Assembly (NCBI RefSeq): GCF_900107545.1
Contig: NZ_FNQZ01000007.1
Location: 136,408-200,407, forward strand
Reading direction: 5' to 3'
Origin: Pseudobutyrivibrio sp. ACV-2
GTDB taxonomy: Bacteria > Bacillota > Clostridia > Lachnospirales > Lachnospiraceae
Length of the DNA stretch: 64,000 nt
Shown here: positions 7,884 to 16,192 of the stretch, one piece after another
Position numbering within the stretch: the first letter of the stretch is position 1
Layout: every line of letters starts with the position of its first letter
Notes under the pieces: model-generated
Seen by the model: only the letters and a program-made list of their open reading frames with translations
Databases searched by the model: none
Told to the model about the DNA's origin: nothing
Made by a program: the position numbers and the translations under genes

Positions 7884-8924
7884 ATGCATGGTGGAGACAT
7901 CTATAGAAACAGCATACAGTTTGATTTTTCTGTAAATCTTAATCCATTGGGGGTACCACAGGAGGTGCAATGGGTTCTTACAGAGGCTGTACTTCATTCA
8001 AATAAATATCCTGATATTGTACATGAGAATCTTATAAAAGATACAGCAAAACTTTTGGATGTGGACTCAGGGAAAATCGTATACGGTAATGGAGCGTCCG
8101 AAATAATTATGGCTATATGCCATAGTATTATGCCCAAAAAAGCCTTGCTTGTGGCACCTTGCTTTTCGGGCTATGAGACAGCCATTCTAGGAGCTACAAA
8201 GGATTGCCAAATTGTACATTACTTTTTATCTGAGGAAGATGACTTTGAGCTTCATCACAGGTTCATTGAAACTATGCTTGTAGAAAAGCCAGACATTGTA
8301 TTTCTCACCAATCCTAATAATCCTAACGGAAAACTTATAGACAGCTTGCTTCTTAGCGATATCGTAGATGCTTGCAAGAATACGAAGACAACCATCGTTG
8401 TAGATGAATGCTTCTTACCACTTACGGGAAAGGACAAAGAGCAGTCTTTAATATACAACATTCCAAATCATTGTTCATTGATTGTTCTCAGAGCTTTCAC
8501 AAAGACATTTGCAATTCCCGGTGTACGTATTGGTTATGCTGTCTGCTCTAAGAATACTATCGCAGATTCCATCAGAAGGCATCTGCCAGAATGGAACCTT
8601 TCGATCTTTGCACAGATGGCAGGCGCAGAGTGTATAAAGCATCCTGCATATATAAACGAGGCTGTGAAGGTAATAGAAGAAGAACGTAGATTTTTAAATC
8701 GGGAATTAAAAAAACTTGGATTGACAGTTTTTACCTCAGATGCCAACTTTATACTATTTAAATGTAAAGAAGAGGATTTAAATTCAAAATTAATTGAGTA
8801 TCGAATATTAATCAGAGATTGTTCGGACTACATAGGTCTATATAAAGGTTTCTATCGTATATGTGTTAAGCAGCACAGTGAAAATGAGGGACTGCTTGAG
8901 GCACTAAAAAATCTGATTTATTAA
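7884..8924 (+). CDS. cobD: Threonine-phosphate decarboxylase (L-threonine-O-3-phosphate decarboxylase)
   Basis: This is a 346-residue fold-type I PLP enzyme of the aminotransferase family. It begins HGGDIYRN and FSVNLNPLGVP as CobD proteins do, and has the FLTNPNNPNG substrate motif, VVDECFLPLTG and the PLP lysine K207 in RAFTKTFAIPGVRIGY. It decarboxylates threonine phosphate to aminopropanol phosphate for CbiB, encoded one base upstream. A histidinol-phosphate aminotransferase is the main alternative, but the N-terminus and operon context favour CobD. It is the last gene of the operon, followed by a hairpin terminator. Confidence 0.9.
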   Translation: MHGGDIYRNSIQFDFSVNLNPLGVPQEVQWVLTEAVLHSNKYPDIVHENLIKDTAKLLDVDSGKIVYGNGASEIIMAICHSIMPKKALLVAPCFSGYETAILGATKDCQIVHYFLSEEDDFELHHRFIETMLVEKPDIVFLTNPNNPNGKLIDSLLLSDIVDACKNTKTTIVVDECFLPLTGKDKEQSLIYNIPNHCSLIVLRAFTKTFAIPGVRIGYAVCSKNTIADSIRRHLPEWNLSIFAQMAGAECIKHPAYINEAVKVIEEERRFLNRELKKLGLTVFTSDANFILFKCKEEDLNSKLIEYRILIRDCSDYIGLYKGFYRICVKQHSENEGLLEALKNLIY

Positions 8925-8955
8925 AGCAATATTTATATTTCTATATAAAATAAAA

Positions 8956-8977
8956 GCGAGATGAAATATCATCTCGC
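8956..8977. terminator. Bidirectional intrinsic terminator between cobD and the converging gene
   Basis: A perfect 9-bp stem, GCGAGATGA (8956-8964) with TCATCTCGC (8969-8977), encloses the loop AATA. A-rich sequence on the left gives a U-tract for the minus-strand transcript, and an AT-rich stretch ending in TTTT lies to the right. It separates the cobalamin operon from the minus-strand gene that ends at 8997. Confidence 0.85.
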
Positions 8978-8996
8978 GCAATAATTATTTTAATAC

Positions 8997-9419
8997 TTAA
9001 GCTAAAAGTTTTTCTAATATATCGTTACCTTGCGGAGAACAAATAGCACAAGTATGAGCAACAATTCTTTGGATTTCACTCTGTTCGTCAGGCTTGCCTT
9101 CGTAAACAGTACCATTAAAAGCATTACCTACAGCTGATTTAACATTTTTATATTTTGTAGTGAGCATTGTTACTTTATCATATGTACCAAAAACTTGAAT
9201 TACAGAAAATAATCTTGTGATTTCTGTTAGGTCTTTATCTTTAACAGCCTCAGTCATTCTATCTAATAAAATAGAATCACTGCACTGGCCTTCAGCACTG
9301 TATTTTTCGATAAAATCAAGGAAGTTCTGACCTAAACCAAGTATGAATTCTTCTTCTTTTGCACCATTTAACTGTTGCTGACTCATTCCGACTCTTTTTC
9401 TTGTACGTACAGTTATCAT
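8997..9419 (-). CDS. Uncharacterised 140-residue soluble protein
   Basis: I do not recognise this protein. It has 140 residues, a basic N-terminus (TVRTRKRVGMSQQQLNGAKE), mostly helical-looking sequence, no membrane segment or signal peptide, and three cysteines (GQCSD and HTCAICS). The start at 9419 is supported by a GAGGAG site six bases upstream. A consensus-like promoter (TTGACA, 17 bp, TATCCT) and a perfect 16-bp palindrome lie upstream. It is a single-gene unit converging on the cobalamin operon and divergent from the PTS gene. Base composition is like its neighbours. No function is assigned. Confidence 0.75.
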   Translation of the reverse strand: MITVRTRKRVGMSQQQLNGAKEEEFILGLGQNFLDFIEKYSAEGQCSDSILLDRMTEAVKDKDLTEITRLFSVIQVFGTYDKVTMLTTKYKNVKSAVGNAFNGTVYEGKPDEQSEIQRIVAHTCAICSPQGNDILEKLLA

Positions 9420-9432
9420 TTTCGACTCCTCA

Positions 9433-9448
9433 ATAACATTAATGTTAT
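9433..9448. promoter_or_regulatory. Perfect 16-bp palindrome in the 5' UTR of the 140-residue protein gene
   Basis: ATAACATTAATGTTAT is an exact palindrome lying between the -10 box (9479-9484, minus strand) and the GAGGAG ribosome binding site. It could be a repressor operator or form a small RNA hairpin. No regulator gene lies next to it. Confidence 0.5.
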
Positions 9449-9478
9449 AAATAATTACATGTTCACAAAACCTTCACA

Positions 9479-9507
9479 AGGATATAACATCTATAAAGTG
9501 TTGTCAA
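9479..9507 (-). promoter_or_regulatory. Sigma-A-type promoter for the minus-strand 140-residue protein gene
   Basis: Read on the minus strand, TTGACA (9507-9502) is followed after 17 bp by TATCCT (9484-9479), about 60 bases before the start codon. The -35 is perfect and the -10 matches four of six. Confidence 0.65.
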
Positions 9508-9691
9508 TAATTTTTTAACTTGATTTATTTGGATGTATTTAGTTTAAATGATAATGATGAGTTAAACGATTATTTAATATTTATAAATATATTTAGGAAT
9601 AACTGAACTGCTAGTTATCAACATGTTTAGGAGAGCTGTTGCTAAAGTATAAAATATATACTTAAACGTTTTACGAAAATTTCAAAAACTA

Positions 9692-9720
9692 TTGACAAGA
9701 CACTACCAACATGTTAAATT
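9692..9720 (+). promoter_or_regulatory. Promoter of the glucose-type PTS gene
   Basis: TTGACA at 9692-9697 is followed after 17 bp by TAAATT at 9715-9720. The predicted transcript start near 9727 gives a leader of about 155 bases that includes the RAT/terminator pair. Confidence 0.7.
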
Positions 9721-9729
9721 ACCTAACAT

Positions 9730-9762
9730 AGTGTGTAACTTGTAACCAATCAAGGCACGAAC
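9730..9762 (+). promoter_or_regulatory. Candidate ribonucleic antiterminator (RAT) site overlapping the leader terminator
   Basis: The stretch from 9730 to 9762 has TGTAAC and AAGGCACGAAC elements spaced like the RAT sites bound by BglG/SacY/GlcT-family antiterminators. Its 3' end is also the 5' arm of the following terminator, which is the geometry required for antitermination. A BglG-family protein is encoded just after the PTS gene. Assignment rests on layout and partial motif match. Confidence 0.65.
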
Positions 9763-9807
9763 TATGCATAAACTAATTTGTATTTATGTGGGTTCGTGTC
9801 TTTTTTT
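9754..9807 (+). terminator. Leader terminator (conditional) upstream of the PTS EIICBA gene
   Basis: GGCACGAAC (9754-9762) pairs with GTTCGTGTC (9792-9800), a 9-bp stem with one G-U pair, followed by seven T residues. It lies between promoter and gene, so it must be bypassed for expression. Confidence 0.85.
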
Positions 9808-9884
9808 ATGCTTTCCCATCAAAGGCATCTCCTAGACATTCCGCATGAATACACAAACAGCTTAATGTATAGGAGAAAAAACAA

Positions 9885-12008
9885 ATGAAAGACAAGATTT
9901 TTGCAGTATTGCAGCGAGTTGGACGTTCATTCATGCTTCCAATCGCAATCCTTCCAGTAGCAGGTTTGCTTCTCGGAATCGGTGGTTCATTCACCAACAC
10001 AACTATGCTTGAGACTTATGGTCTTACAAGCGTTTTAGGCCCAGGTACAGTAGGTAATGCTATCCTCACTGTTATGAACGAGGCCGGTAACATCGTATTT
10101 GCCAACTTACCTATTATATTTGCTATCGGTGTAGCAATCGGTATGGCAAAAAAAGAAAAGGAAGTTGCAGCTCTTGCAGCAGCTATCGCTTTCCTTATCA
10201 TGCATGCTTCAATCGGCGCTATGATTACAATTCACGGCGGAGCAGAGGCAATGCTTGATGGTGCAACAACATCAGTTTGCGGTATCACTTCATTACAGAT
10301 GGGTGTATTTGGTGGTATGATTGTAGGTCTTGGTGTTGCTTCACTTCACAATCGTTTCTATAAAATCCAGCTTCCACAGGTATTATCATTCTTCGGTGGT
10401 ACAAGATTCGTTCCTATCATCTCAGGTTTGGTATACACAGCAGTTGGTATTTTAATGTTCTTCGTATGGCCATTCATTCAGCAGGGCATCTACGCAGTAG
10501 GTGGTGTTGTTCTTGCTTCTGGTTATGCTGGAACATGGGTATATGGTCTTATGGAAAGACTTCTTATTCCATTCGGTCTTCACCACGTATTCTACCTTCC
10601 ATTCTGGCAGACGGCCCTCGGTGGAACGCTTGAGGTTAACGGTCAGCTTATCGAAGGTGCACAGAACATCTTCTTTGCACAGCTTGGTGCACAGAATACA
10701 ATTGATCACTTTGCAGTATCAGCTACAAGATTTATGTCTGGTAAGTTCCCATTCATGATTCTTGGTCTTCCTGGAGCAGCTCTTGCTATGTACAGATGTG
10801 CTCTTCCAGAGAAGAAGAAGGAAGTAGGAGGTCTTCTTCTTTCAGCAGCCCTTACTTCAATGCTTACAGGTATCACAGAGCCAATCGAGTTCACATTCTT
10901 ATTTGTAGCTCCAGCTCTTTATGGTATCCACTGCGTATTCGCTGGTGCAGCTTACATGTTCATGCACATGCTTGGTGTAGGTGTTGGTATGACATTCTCA
11001 GGCGGTATCATCGACTTAATCCTCTTTGGTATTCTTCCTGGAAATGCTAAGACAAGCTGGGTATGGATTCCAGTTGTTGGTATCGGATACTTTGTAGTTT
11101 ACTACTTCTTATTCAGCTTCCTTATCAAGAAGTTTGATCTTAAGACTCCAGGTCGTGATGCTGATGAAGAGGTTAAGCTTTACAGACGTTCTGATTACAA
11201 TGCAAAGAAGGAGTCGATGGGAGACAACACTTCTGAAAAGATTACAAATGGTCTTGGTGGTAAGGCAAACATCTCTGATGTTGACTGCTGCGCAACAAGA
11301 CTTCGTATCACAGTTAAGAAGTCTGAGCTTGTAAATGATGCTATGCTTAAGGCAACAGGTGCTTCTGGTGTAGTTCACAAGGGTAACGGTGTTCAGATTA
11401 TCTACGGACCACACGTTACAGTTATCAAGTCTAATCTTGAAGATTATCTTGAGACAGCTCCAAATGTAGAATATAATGGAGCAGGTGAGACAGTTGCTGA
11501 GGAGGCTAAGACAGAAGAGTCTAATGAGCCTACAGGCAAGGTCGTAAAGACAGTTATTCTTGGTAGCCCAATCTCTGGTGTTGCAGCTGATTTATCAGAG
11601 ACTCCAGATGATGTTTTCGCACAGAAGATGATGGGCGACGGTGCAGTTGTAACACCTAATGATGGAAAGGTATGTGCACCTGCAGACGGAACAGTAGTAT
11701 TCGTATTTGATACAAAGCATGCAATCGGATTCAAGACAGATGATGATGTAGCTATGCTTCTTCACTTTGGTATTGATACAGTTAAGCTTAAGGGTGAAGG
11801 CTTTACTGTCCATGTAACAAACGGACAGCAGGTAAAGAAGGGTGATGTGCTTATGGAAGCAGATTTAGATTTCATTTCTAAGAATGCACCATCTATTGCA
11901 ACTCCTGTTCTTTGCACAGAGCTTAAGAACAACCAGAAGCTTCGTCGTATAGGCGATGGAAACATCAATGCCGGTGATGATTTACTTGCAATAGATTTTT
12001 ACGAGTAA
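9885..12008 (+). CDS. ptsG: PTS system glucose-type EIICBA component
   Basis: This 707-residue permease imports and phosphorylates a hexose, most likely glucose. The N-terminal EIIC domain (about residues 1-415) is multi-spanning and starts with FMLPIAILPVAGLLLGIG. The EIIB domain contains the phosphocysteine motif DCCATRLR (Cys469). The C-terminal EIIA domain carries the phosphohistidine in MLLHFGIDTVKL (His627). Domain order C-B-A and length match PtsG. N-acetylglucosamine specificity is the main alternative. Codon use suggests high expression. It has its own promoter and an antitermination leader, and is followed 15 bases later by a BglG-family antiterminator gene, so glucose-responsive antitermination is likely. 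Confidence 0.92.
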   Translation: MKDKIFAVLQRVGRSFMLPIAILPVAGLLLGIGGSFTNTTMLETYGLTSVLGPGTVGNAILTVMNEAGNIVFANLPIIFAIGVAIGMAKKEKEVAALAAAIAFLIMHASIGAMITIHGGAEAMLDGATTSVCGITSLQMGVFGGMIVGLGVASLHNRFYKIQLPQVLSFFGGTRFVPIISGLVYTAVGILMFFVWPFIQQGIYAVGGVVLASGYAGTWVYGLMERLLIPFGLHHVFYLPFWQTALGGTLEVNGQLIEGAQNIFFAQLGAQNTIDHFAVSATRFMSGKFPFMILGLPGAALAMYRCALPEKKKEVGGLLLSAALTSMLTGITEPIEFTFLFVAPALYGIHCVFAGAAYMFMHMLGVGVGMTFSGGIIDLILFGILPGNAKTSWVWIPVVGIGYFVVYYFLFSFLIKKFDLKTPGRDADEEVKLYRRSDYNAKKESMGDNTSEKITNGLGGKANISDVDCCATRLRITVKKSELVNDAMLKATGASGVVHKGNGVQIIYGPHVTVIKSNLEDYLETAPNVEYNGAGETVAEEAKTEESNEPTGKVVKTVILGSPISGVAADLSETPDDVFAQKMMGDGAVVTPNDGKVCAPADGTVVFVFDTKHAIGFKTDDDVAMLLHFGIDTVKLKGEGFTVHVTNGQQVKKGDVLMEADLDFISKNAPSIATPVLCTELKNNQKLRRIGDGNINAGDDLLAIDFYE

Positions 12009-12023
12009 TTAGAGGAGAAATTG

Positions 12024-12857
12024 ATGTACAGAGTCGAGAAGGTTCTAAATCATAATGCCCTCATTGGTATTCCAGAAAACACAACTCAGGAATATCTGAT
12101 TCTGGGCAAGGGGATAGGGTTTGGAAAACATGTCAGCGAGACTATTGAAGTCACTGGGGATCACAAGGTTTATTCCCTTCAGGAATCTACCGACAGAGGG
12201 GACAAAAAAGAATTAGCAACAACTATAGACCCTGTATATCTGGAAATCGCTAATGAAATTTTAGATGGGGCCGAGGCGGCATTTAAGACCATCGACCGAG
12301 ATGTGTTGCTGCCTATGGCTGACCATATTGAATTCGCAGTCAAACGAATTAAAAATAATGAGCAGCTTCAAAACCCACTTACAGACGACATAAGAATTCT
12401 ATTTCATGTCGAGTTTAAGGTGGCAGAGAAGGCGAGGGACATTCTTGCTGAGAGGCTTGGTATAAGTATTTCAGATGATGAGATAGGTTATATTGCACTT
12501 CATGTCCATTCTTCAATCATGGATCAGGCAGTATCTCAGGCCATGCAGATGGCCGACGCTGTGAGACAGTGCGTGTCCATGGTAGAACAGGAAACCGGCA
12601 AGAAAATAGATACTCAATCATTGTCCTATAACAGATTACTCAATCATATTCGTTATATGATTGCACGTACTTTAAAGGGTGAGGTCATTAAATTAGATAT
12701 GAACGACTATATTAATGCCTCAGCCGCAAATTCATTTCAAGCAGCTACAAGAATATGCAACGAGCTTGGTGTAAGCTTAGGAAAGCAGATTCATGAAGCG
12801 GAAATAGGATATCTTGCTATGCATATCGAGAGAGTAGCACTTAGTGAAATGGATTAA
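12024..12857 (+). CDS. BglG/GlcT-family transcription antiterminator
   Basis: This protein of 277 residues has an N-terminal RNA-binding CAT domain (about residues 1-58; YRVEKVLNHNALIG, LGKGIGFG) followed by two PTS regulation domains with conserved histidines (DHIEFAVKR and IALHVHSS in PRD1, LLNHIRYM and LAMHIERV in PRD2). Such proteins bind RAT sites and stop terminator formation when dephosphorylated by PTS components. The ATG at 12024 is chosen over a TTG at 12021 because AGAGGAG sits six bases before it. Its position after ptsG means its own expression would also depend on the leader at 9730-9807, a positive loop. Confidence 0.9.
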   Translation: MYRVEKVLNHNALIGIPENTTQEYLILGKGIGFGKHVSETIEVTGDHKVYSLQESTDRGDKKELATTIDPVYLEIANEILDGAEAAFKTIDRDVLLPMADHIEFAVKRIKNNEQLQNPLTDDIRILFHVEFKVAEKARDILAERLGISISDDEIGYIALHVHSSIMDQAVSQAMQMADAVRQCVSMVEQETGKKIDTQSLSYNRLLNHIRYMIARTLKGEVIKLDMNDYINASAANSFQAATRICNELGVSLGKQIHEAEIGYLAMHIERVALSEMD

Positions 12858-12924
12858 CTTAATCATTTTTATTAACAATCCCTAAAACAGTTCACTTATA
12901 ACAACCCATATACATAATACATTC

Positions 12925-12956
12925 AGCCAGCTTACTGTAATAAGCTGGCTTTTTTT
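12925..12956 (+). terminator. Intrinsic terminator after the antiterminator gene
   Basis: A perfect 10-bp stem, AGCCAGCTTA (12925-12934) with TAAGCTGGCT (12941-12950), has a 6-base loop and is followed by a run of T residues. It closes the PTS operon. Confidence 0.92.
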
Positions 12957-13058
12957 AATAAACTGTTTAGATTTCTTCATCTTTAATTTTTTGCAATCTT
13001 ATGTTAAAATAAACTGTTGTGATTAGTATAAAAGTTTGTCAAGAAGGAAGGTATTAAG

Positions 13059-14192
13059 ATGACAAAGATTGATATAATTTCAGGTTTTTTAGGTGCTGGT
13101 AAGACTACCTACATCAAGAAGATGCTTGAGGAAGCTTATAAGGGTGAAAAGGTAGTACTTATTGAAAATGAGTTCGGAGAGGTTGGCATCGACGGCGGTT
13201 TCTTAAAGGATGCGGGTATCACTATTTCAGAGATGAATTCAGGATGTATCTGCTGTTCATTAGTTGGAGACTTTGACAAGAACCTTCACGAAGTTCTTGA
13301 AAAGTTCAGCCCAGATCGTATCCTCATCGAGCCATCAGGTGTTGGTAAGCTTTCAGATGTTATGACATCAGTTATTAAGCTTGAAGAGACAGCGGATGTT
13401 AAGCTTTGCGGACTTGTTACAGTTGTAAATGCACTTAAGGCTTCAAAGCAGATGAAGGCTTTTGGCGAATTCTTTAACAATCAGATTGAGTTTGCTACAA
13501 CAATCGTTCTTTCACGTTCACAGACAGCTACAGAGGATCAGCTTGAATTCTGTGTAAAGCAGATTCAGAATCTTAATCCAAAGGCTGCTATTATTACTAC
13601 ACCTTGGGAAGAAATTACAGGAGAGAAGCTTCTTTCTGTAATGGAAGGCCAGGATAATTTAGCTGCAGATATGAAGCATCTTGCAGAGGAAGCTCATGAG
13701 CACGAAGAGCATGAACACGAGCATGAGCATCATCACCACGAGCATGAGCATCATCATGACCACGATCATGAGGGACATGAGCACGATCATCATCATGACC
13801 ACGACCATGAGGAACATGAACATGAACATCACCATGAACACGAGCATCATCACCACGAGCATGATGTAAACTGCACATGTGGATGCCACGATCATGACCA
13901 TCATCACCATCATGCAGATGAAATATTTGATACATGGGGCAAGGAGACTCCTCATAAGTTCGAAAAGGCTACAATTGAAAAGGCTATGAAGGCTTTTGCT
14001 AATACAGAGGATTATGGTACTATCATCCGTTCAAAGGGTATGGTTGAGTCTGTAGAGGGCGGCTGGATTTACTTCGATTTTGTTGACGGTGAATACGAGC
14101 TTAGAGCAGGTGAGCCAGACTATACAGGACGCCTTGTTGTAATCGGTGCTGATATTGATGAGCATAAGATTGAAGAGTTATTTGGACTATAA
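13059..14192 (+). CDS. CobW/COG0523-family G3E GTPase with large His-rich metal-binding insert
   Basis: This 377-residue protein has the N-terminal P-loop GFLGAGKTT (residues 9-17), ENEFGEVGIDG, and the metal-binding GCICC motif (Cys63, Cys65, Cys66) of COG0523 metallochaperones. Residues about 212-287 are an extreme His/Glu/Asp-rich stretch with several dozen histidines and a CTCGC cysteine cluster. The C-terminal CobW domain follows (YGTIIRSKGMV, GWIYFDFVDG). Such proteins deliver or sort zinc or other metals. It starts after AAGGAAGG and pairs with a second G3E gene 35 bases downstream. The His repeats make this region prone to slippage. The metal is not known; the cob operon is a separate unit upstream, so cobalt is not implied. 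Confidence 0.9.
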   Translation: MTKIDIISGFLGAGKTTYIKKMLEEAYKGEKVVLIENEFGEVGIDGGFLKDAGITISEMNSGCICCSLVGDFDKNLHEVLEKFSPDRILIEPSGVGKLSDVMTSVIKLEETADVKLCGLVTVVNALKASKQMKAFGEFFNNQIEFATTIVLSRSQTATEDQLEFCVKQIQNLNPKAAIITTPWEEITGEKLLSVMEGQDNLAADMKHLAEEAHEHEEHEHEHEHHHHEHEHHHDHDHEGHEHDHHHDHDHEEHEHEHHHEHEHHHHEHDVNCTCGCHDHDHHHHHADEIFDTWGKETPHKFEKATIEKAMKAFANTEDYGTIIRSKGMVESVEGGWIYFDFVDGEYELRAGEPDYTGRLVVIGADIDEHKIEELFGL

Positions 14193-14227
14193 TCCAAGGT
14201 TCCTAAAGCAATAGAATAGAGGTTATA

Positions 14228-15184
14228 ATGGCAAAAGATATACCAGTTTATGTCTTCACTGGATTTATGGATAGTGGTAAGACTACACTTATCCAGGAGA
14301 CACTGTTTGAAAATGATTTCGCCGCAGGAGGCGAGGATAAAATCCTCATTTTATCATGTGAGGATGGCGATGTTGAATATGACATCGAAAAGCTTAAGAC
14401 AATCAATGCAAAGGTTGTTATGATTGAATCTGAAGATGAGTTTAATTTAGACAATCTTTCAAAAATTTCAAAGGAATACGACCCAGACGTGGTATTCCTT
14501 GAATACAATGGTACCTGGGGCGTCGATAAGATTTACGACGAAGAGCTTCCAGAAGGTTGGGTTATAGCGCAGGGATTAGCTACAGTAGATGCTACTACCT
14601 TTGAAAACTACCTTAACAATATGCGTACCATGATGATGGAACAGCTTTTTAAGGCAGAGGTAGTCATTTTTAATCGTTGTACTGATGACACACCAAAGAC
14701 AAAGTTCCGCGGTCAGATTAAATCTATGAATCGTCCGGCGCAGATAGTTTACGAGCGTGCAGATGGTTCTATAGATGATTCTCCAGAGGAACTTCCATTT
14801 GATATTAATGCAGATATTATCGAAATCACAGATGCAGATTACGCACTTTGGTTTATGGACTGCATGGAAACACCAAAGAAATATGATGGTAAAACTGTTC
14901 ATTTCCTTGGTCTTGTTTACAACCCTAACGATGGTAAGCTTCGCAAGGATGTATTTGTACCAGGACGTTTCGCAATGACCTGCTGTGTTGAGGACATTCA
15001 GTTCCTTGGCATGAAGTGCAAGTGGGATAAGGCATCGACGCTTGAGCACAGAAGCTGGGTTGATATTACAGCCACTGTAAAGGTTGAATTTGCAAAAGAA
15101 TATAAGGGCAGAGGACCGGTTCTCTATCCTAAGAATGTTATCAAGGCAGAGAAACCTGAAGATGAATTAGTTTACTTTAGCTAA
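14228..15184 (+). CDS. CobW-like GTPase fused to a YcgQ/TIGR03943-like C-terminal domain
   Basis: This 318-residue protein begins VYVFTGFMDSGKTTLI, a G3E P-loop (residues 11-19), but lacks the canonical CxCC motif; ILSCEDGDVEYD stands in that area. A diverged guanine-specificity region reads VIFNRCTDD. From about residue 235 onward the sequence HFLGLVYNPNDGKL and PGRFAMTCCVEDIQFLG resembles the C-terminal domain of YcgQ/TIGR03943 proteins, which are encoded with CobW proteins and a permease in other Firmicutes. Here the domain seems fused to the GTPase. The role is probably metal homeostasis together with the preceding gene. The fusion assignment is by motif recognition only. Confidence 0.78.
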   Translation: MAKDIPVYVFTGFMDSGKTTLIQETLFENDFAAGGEDKILILSCEDGDVEYDIEKLKTINAKVVMIESEDEFNLDNLSKISKEYDPDVVFLEYNGTWGVDKIYDEELPEGWVIAQGLATVDATTFENYLNNMRTMMMEQLFKAEVVIFNRCTDDTPKTKFRGQIKSMNRPAQIVYERADGSIDDSPEELPFDINADIIEITDADYALWFMDCMETPKKYDGKTVHFLGLVYNPNDGKLRKDVFVPGRFAMTCCVEDIQFLGMKCKWDKASTLEHRSWVDITATVKVEFAKEYKGRGPVLYPKNVIKAEKPEDELVYFS

Positions 15185-15192
15185 AAGACACT

Positions 15193-15222
15193 AGGTTACT
15201 ATTTGAAAATAGTAACCTTTTT
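15193..15222 (+). terminator. Intrinsic terminator after the CobW gene pair
   Basis: AGGTTACTAT (15193-15202) pairs perfectly with ATAGTAACCT (15209-15218) around the loop TTGAAA, followed by T residues. Confidence 0.9.
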
Positions 15223-15301
15223 GTATGATTTAACACTTTACAGAGCTAAAGAAATGTTATAAATTAATAGAAATCGGTTAAAAGGGAAGGAGTCTAATTT
15301 T

Positions 15302-16192
15302 ATGTATCCAATCGTAAAAAAGGAAAAGCTTTCAGATAAGATTTTCCTTATGGTAGTAAAGGCACCTCGTGTTGCCGCTGGTTGTTTACCGGGACAATTC
15401 ATTATTGCAAAAATTGATGAGGAGGGCGAAAGAATTCCTCTTACAATTTGTGATTATGATAGAGCAGAAGGCACAATCACTATAGTATTCCAGACAGTTG
15501 GTGCTTCTACAGAGCGCATGGCTCTACTTAATGAAGGTGATGCATTTGCAGATTTTGTTGGTCCACTTGGACAGCCATCTGAGCTTTGCCTTGAAGAAGA
15601 CTTAGAGGAGACTAAAAAGAAGAGCATCGTCTTCATCGCTGGTGGAGTAGGTACAGCGCCTGTATATCCTCAGGTTAAATGGCTTAAGGAGCATGGTGTA
15701 AAGACTACAGTTATTATTGGAGCACGTTCAAAGGATATCCTTTTCTACGAGGATGAGATGCGTGCAGTAGCTGATGAGCTCTATCTTGCAACAGATGACG
15801 GAAGCTATGGTTTCCACGGAAATGGTTGCCAGCAGCTTCAGGCACTTGTTGATGAGGGCAAGAAATATGACCACTGCGTAGCAATCGGTCCTATGATTAT
15901 GATGAAATTTGTTTGTCTCCTTACAAAGGAGCTTGGCATTCCTACAGTTGTTTCAATGAACCCAATCATGGTAGATGGAACAGGTATGTGTGGAGCTTGC
16001 CGTCTTGTAGTTGGTGATGAAGTTAAATTTGCATGTGTAGATGGCCCTGAGTTTGACGGACATCTTGTGGATTTTGATCAGGCTATGGCACGTGCAAAGC
16101 AGTACAAGACAGAAGAAGGCAGAGCCCTTCTTAAGCAGCAGGAAGGTGACACACATCACGGCGGATGTGGCAATTGTGGAGGTGACAAGTAA
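15302..16192 (+). CDS. nfnA: NADH-dependent reduced ferredoxin:NADP+ oxidoreductase, subunit A
   Basis: This 296-residue FAD/NAD-binding protein of the dihydroorotate dehydrogenase electron-transfer type has PGQFIIAKIDEEGERIPLTI (FAD binding), VFIAGGVGTAPVYPQ (NAD binding) and a C-terminal [2Fe-2S] cluster region with MCGACRLVVG and KFACVDGPEFDG. The C-terminal GGCGNCGG tail is a further cysteine cluster. The next gene, overlapping at TAATG, encodes NfnB, which identifies the pair as the electron-bifurcating NfnAB transhydrogenase exchanging electrons among NADH, NADPH and ferredoxin. Cytoplasmic. Strong ribosome binding site GGGAAGGAG. Confidence 0.9.
   Translation: MYPIVKKEKLSDKIFLMVVKAPRVAAGCLPGQFIIAKIDEEGERIPLTICDYDRAEGTITIVFQTVGASTERMALLNEGDAFADFVGPLGQPSELCLEEDLEETKKKSIVFIAGGVGTAPVYPQVKWLKEHGVKTTVIIGARSKDILFYEDEMRAVADELYLATDDGSYGFHGNGCQQLQALVDEGKKYDHCVAIGPMIMMKFVCLLTKELGIPTVVSMNPIMVDGTGMCGACRLVVGDEVKFACVDGPEFDGHLVDFDQAMARAKQYKTEEGRALLKQQEGDTHHGGCGNCGGDK

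Larger units (their letters stand above)
9420..9884. other. 465-base divergent intergenic region
   Basis: The left part holds the palindrome and promoter of the minus-strand gene. The middle (about 9510-9660) is AT-rich and shows nothing I can assign. A TAAACGTTTTA core at about 9663-9673 resembles the centre of a catabolite-responsive element, but the flanks match poorly. The right part holds the promoter, candidate RAT site and terminator of the PTS gene, described separately. Confidence 0.6.

Noticed and set aside
13690-13920. Short repeats suggesting a CRISPR or tandem repeat array
   Set aside because: The repeats are CAY/GAR codons encoding His, Asp and Glu within an open coding frame; there are no regular spacers.
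13615-13955. Overlapping minus-strand frames of about 100 residues rich in His, Asp, Val and Met
   Set aside because: They are antisense to the His-rich repeat of the CobW GTPase; composition reflects the repeat, and there is no start signal.
14576-15049. 157-residue minus-strand frame
   Set aside because: Entirely antisense to a well supported GTPase gene, Cys/Thr/His-rich composition typical of antisense frames, no ribosome binding site.
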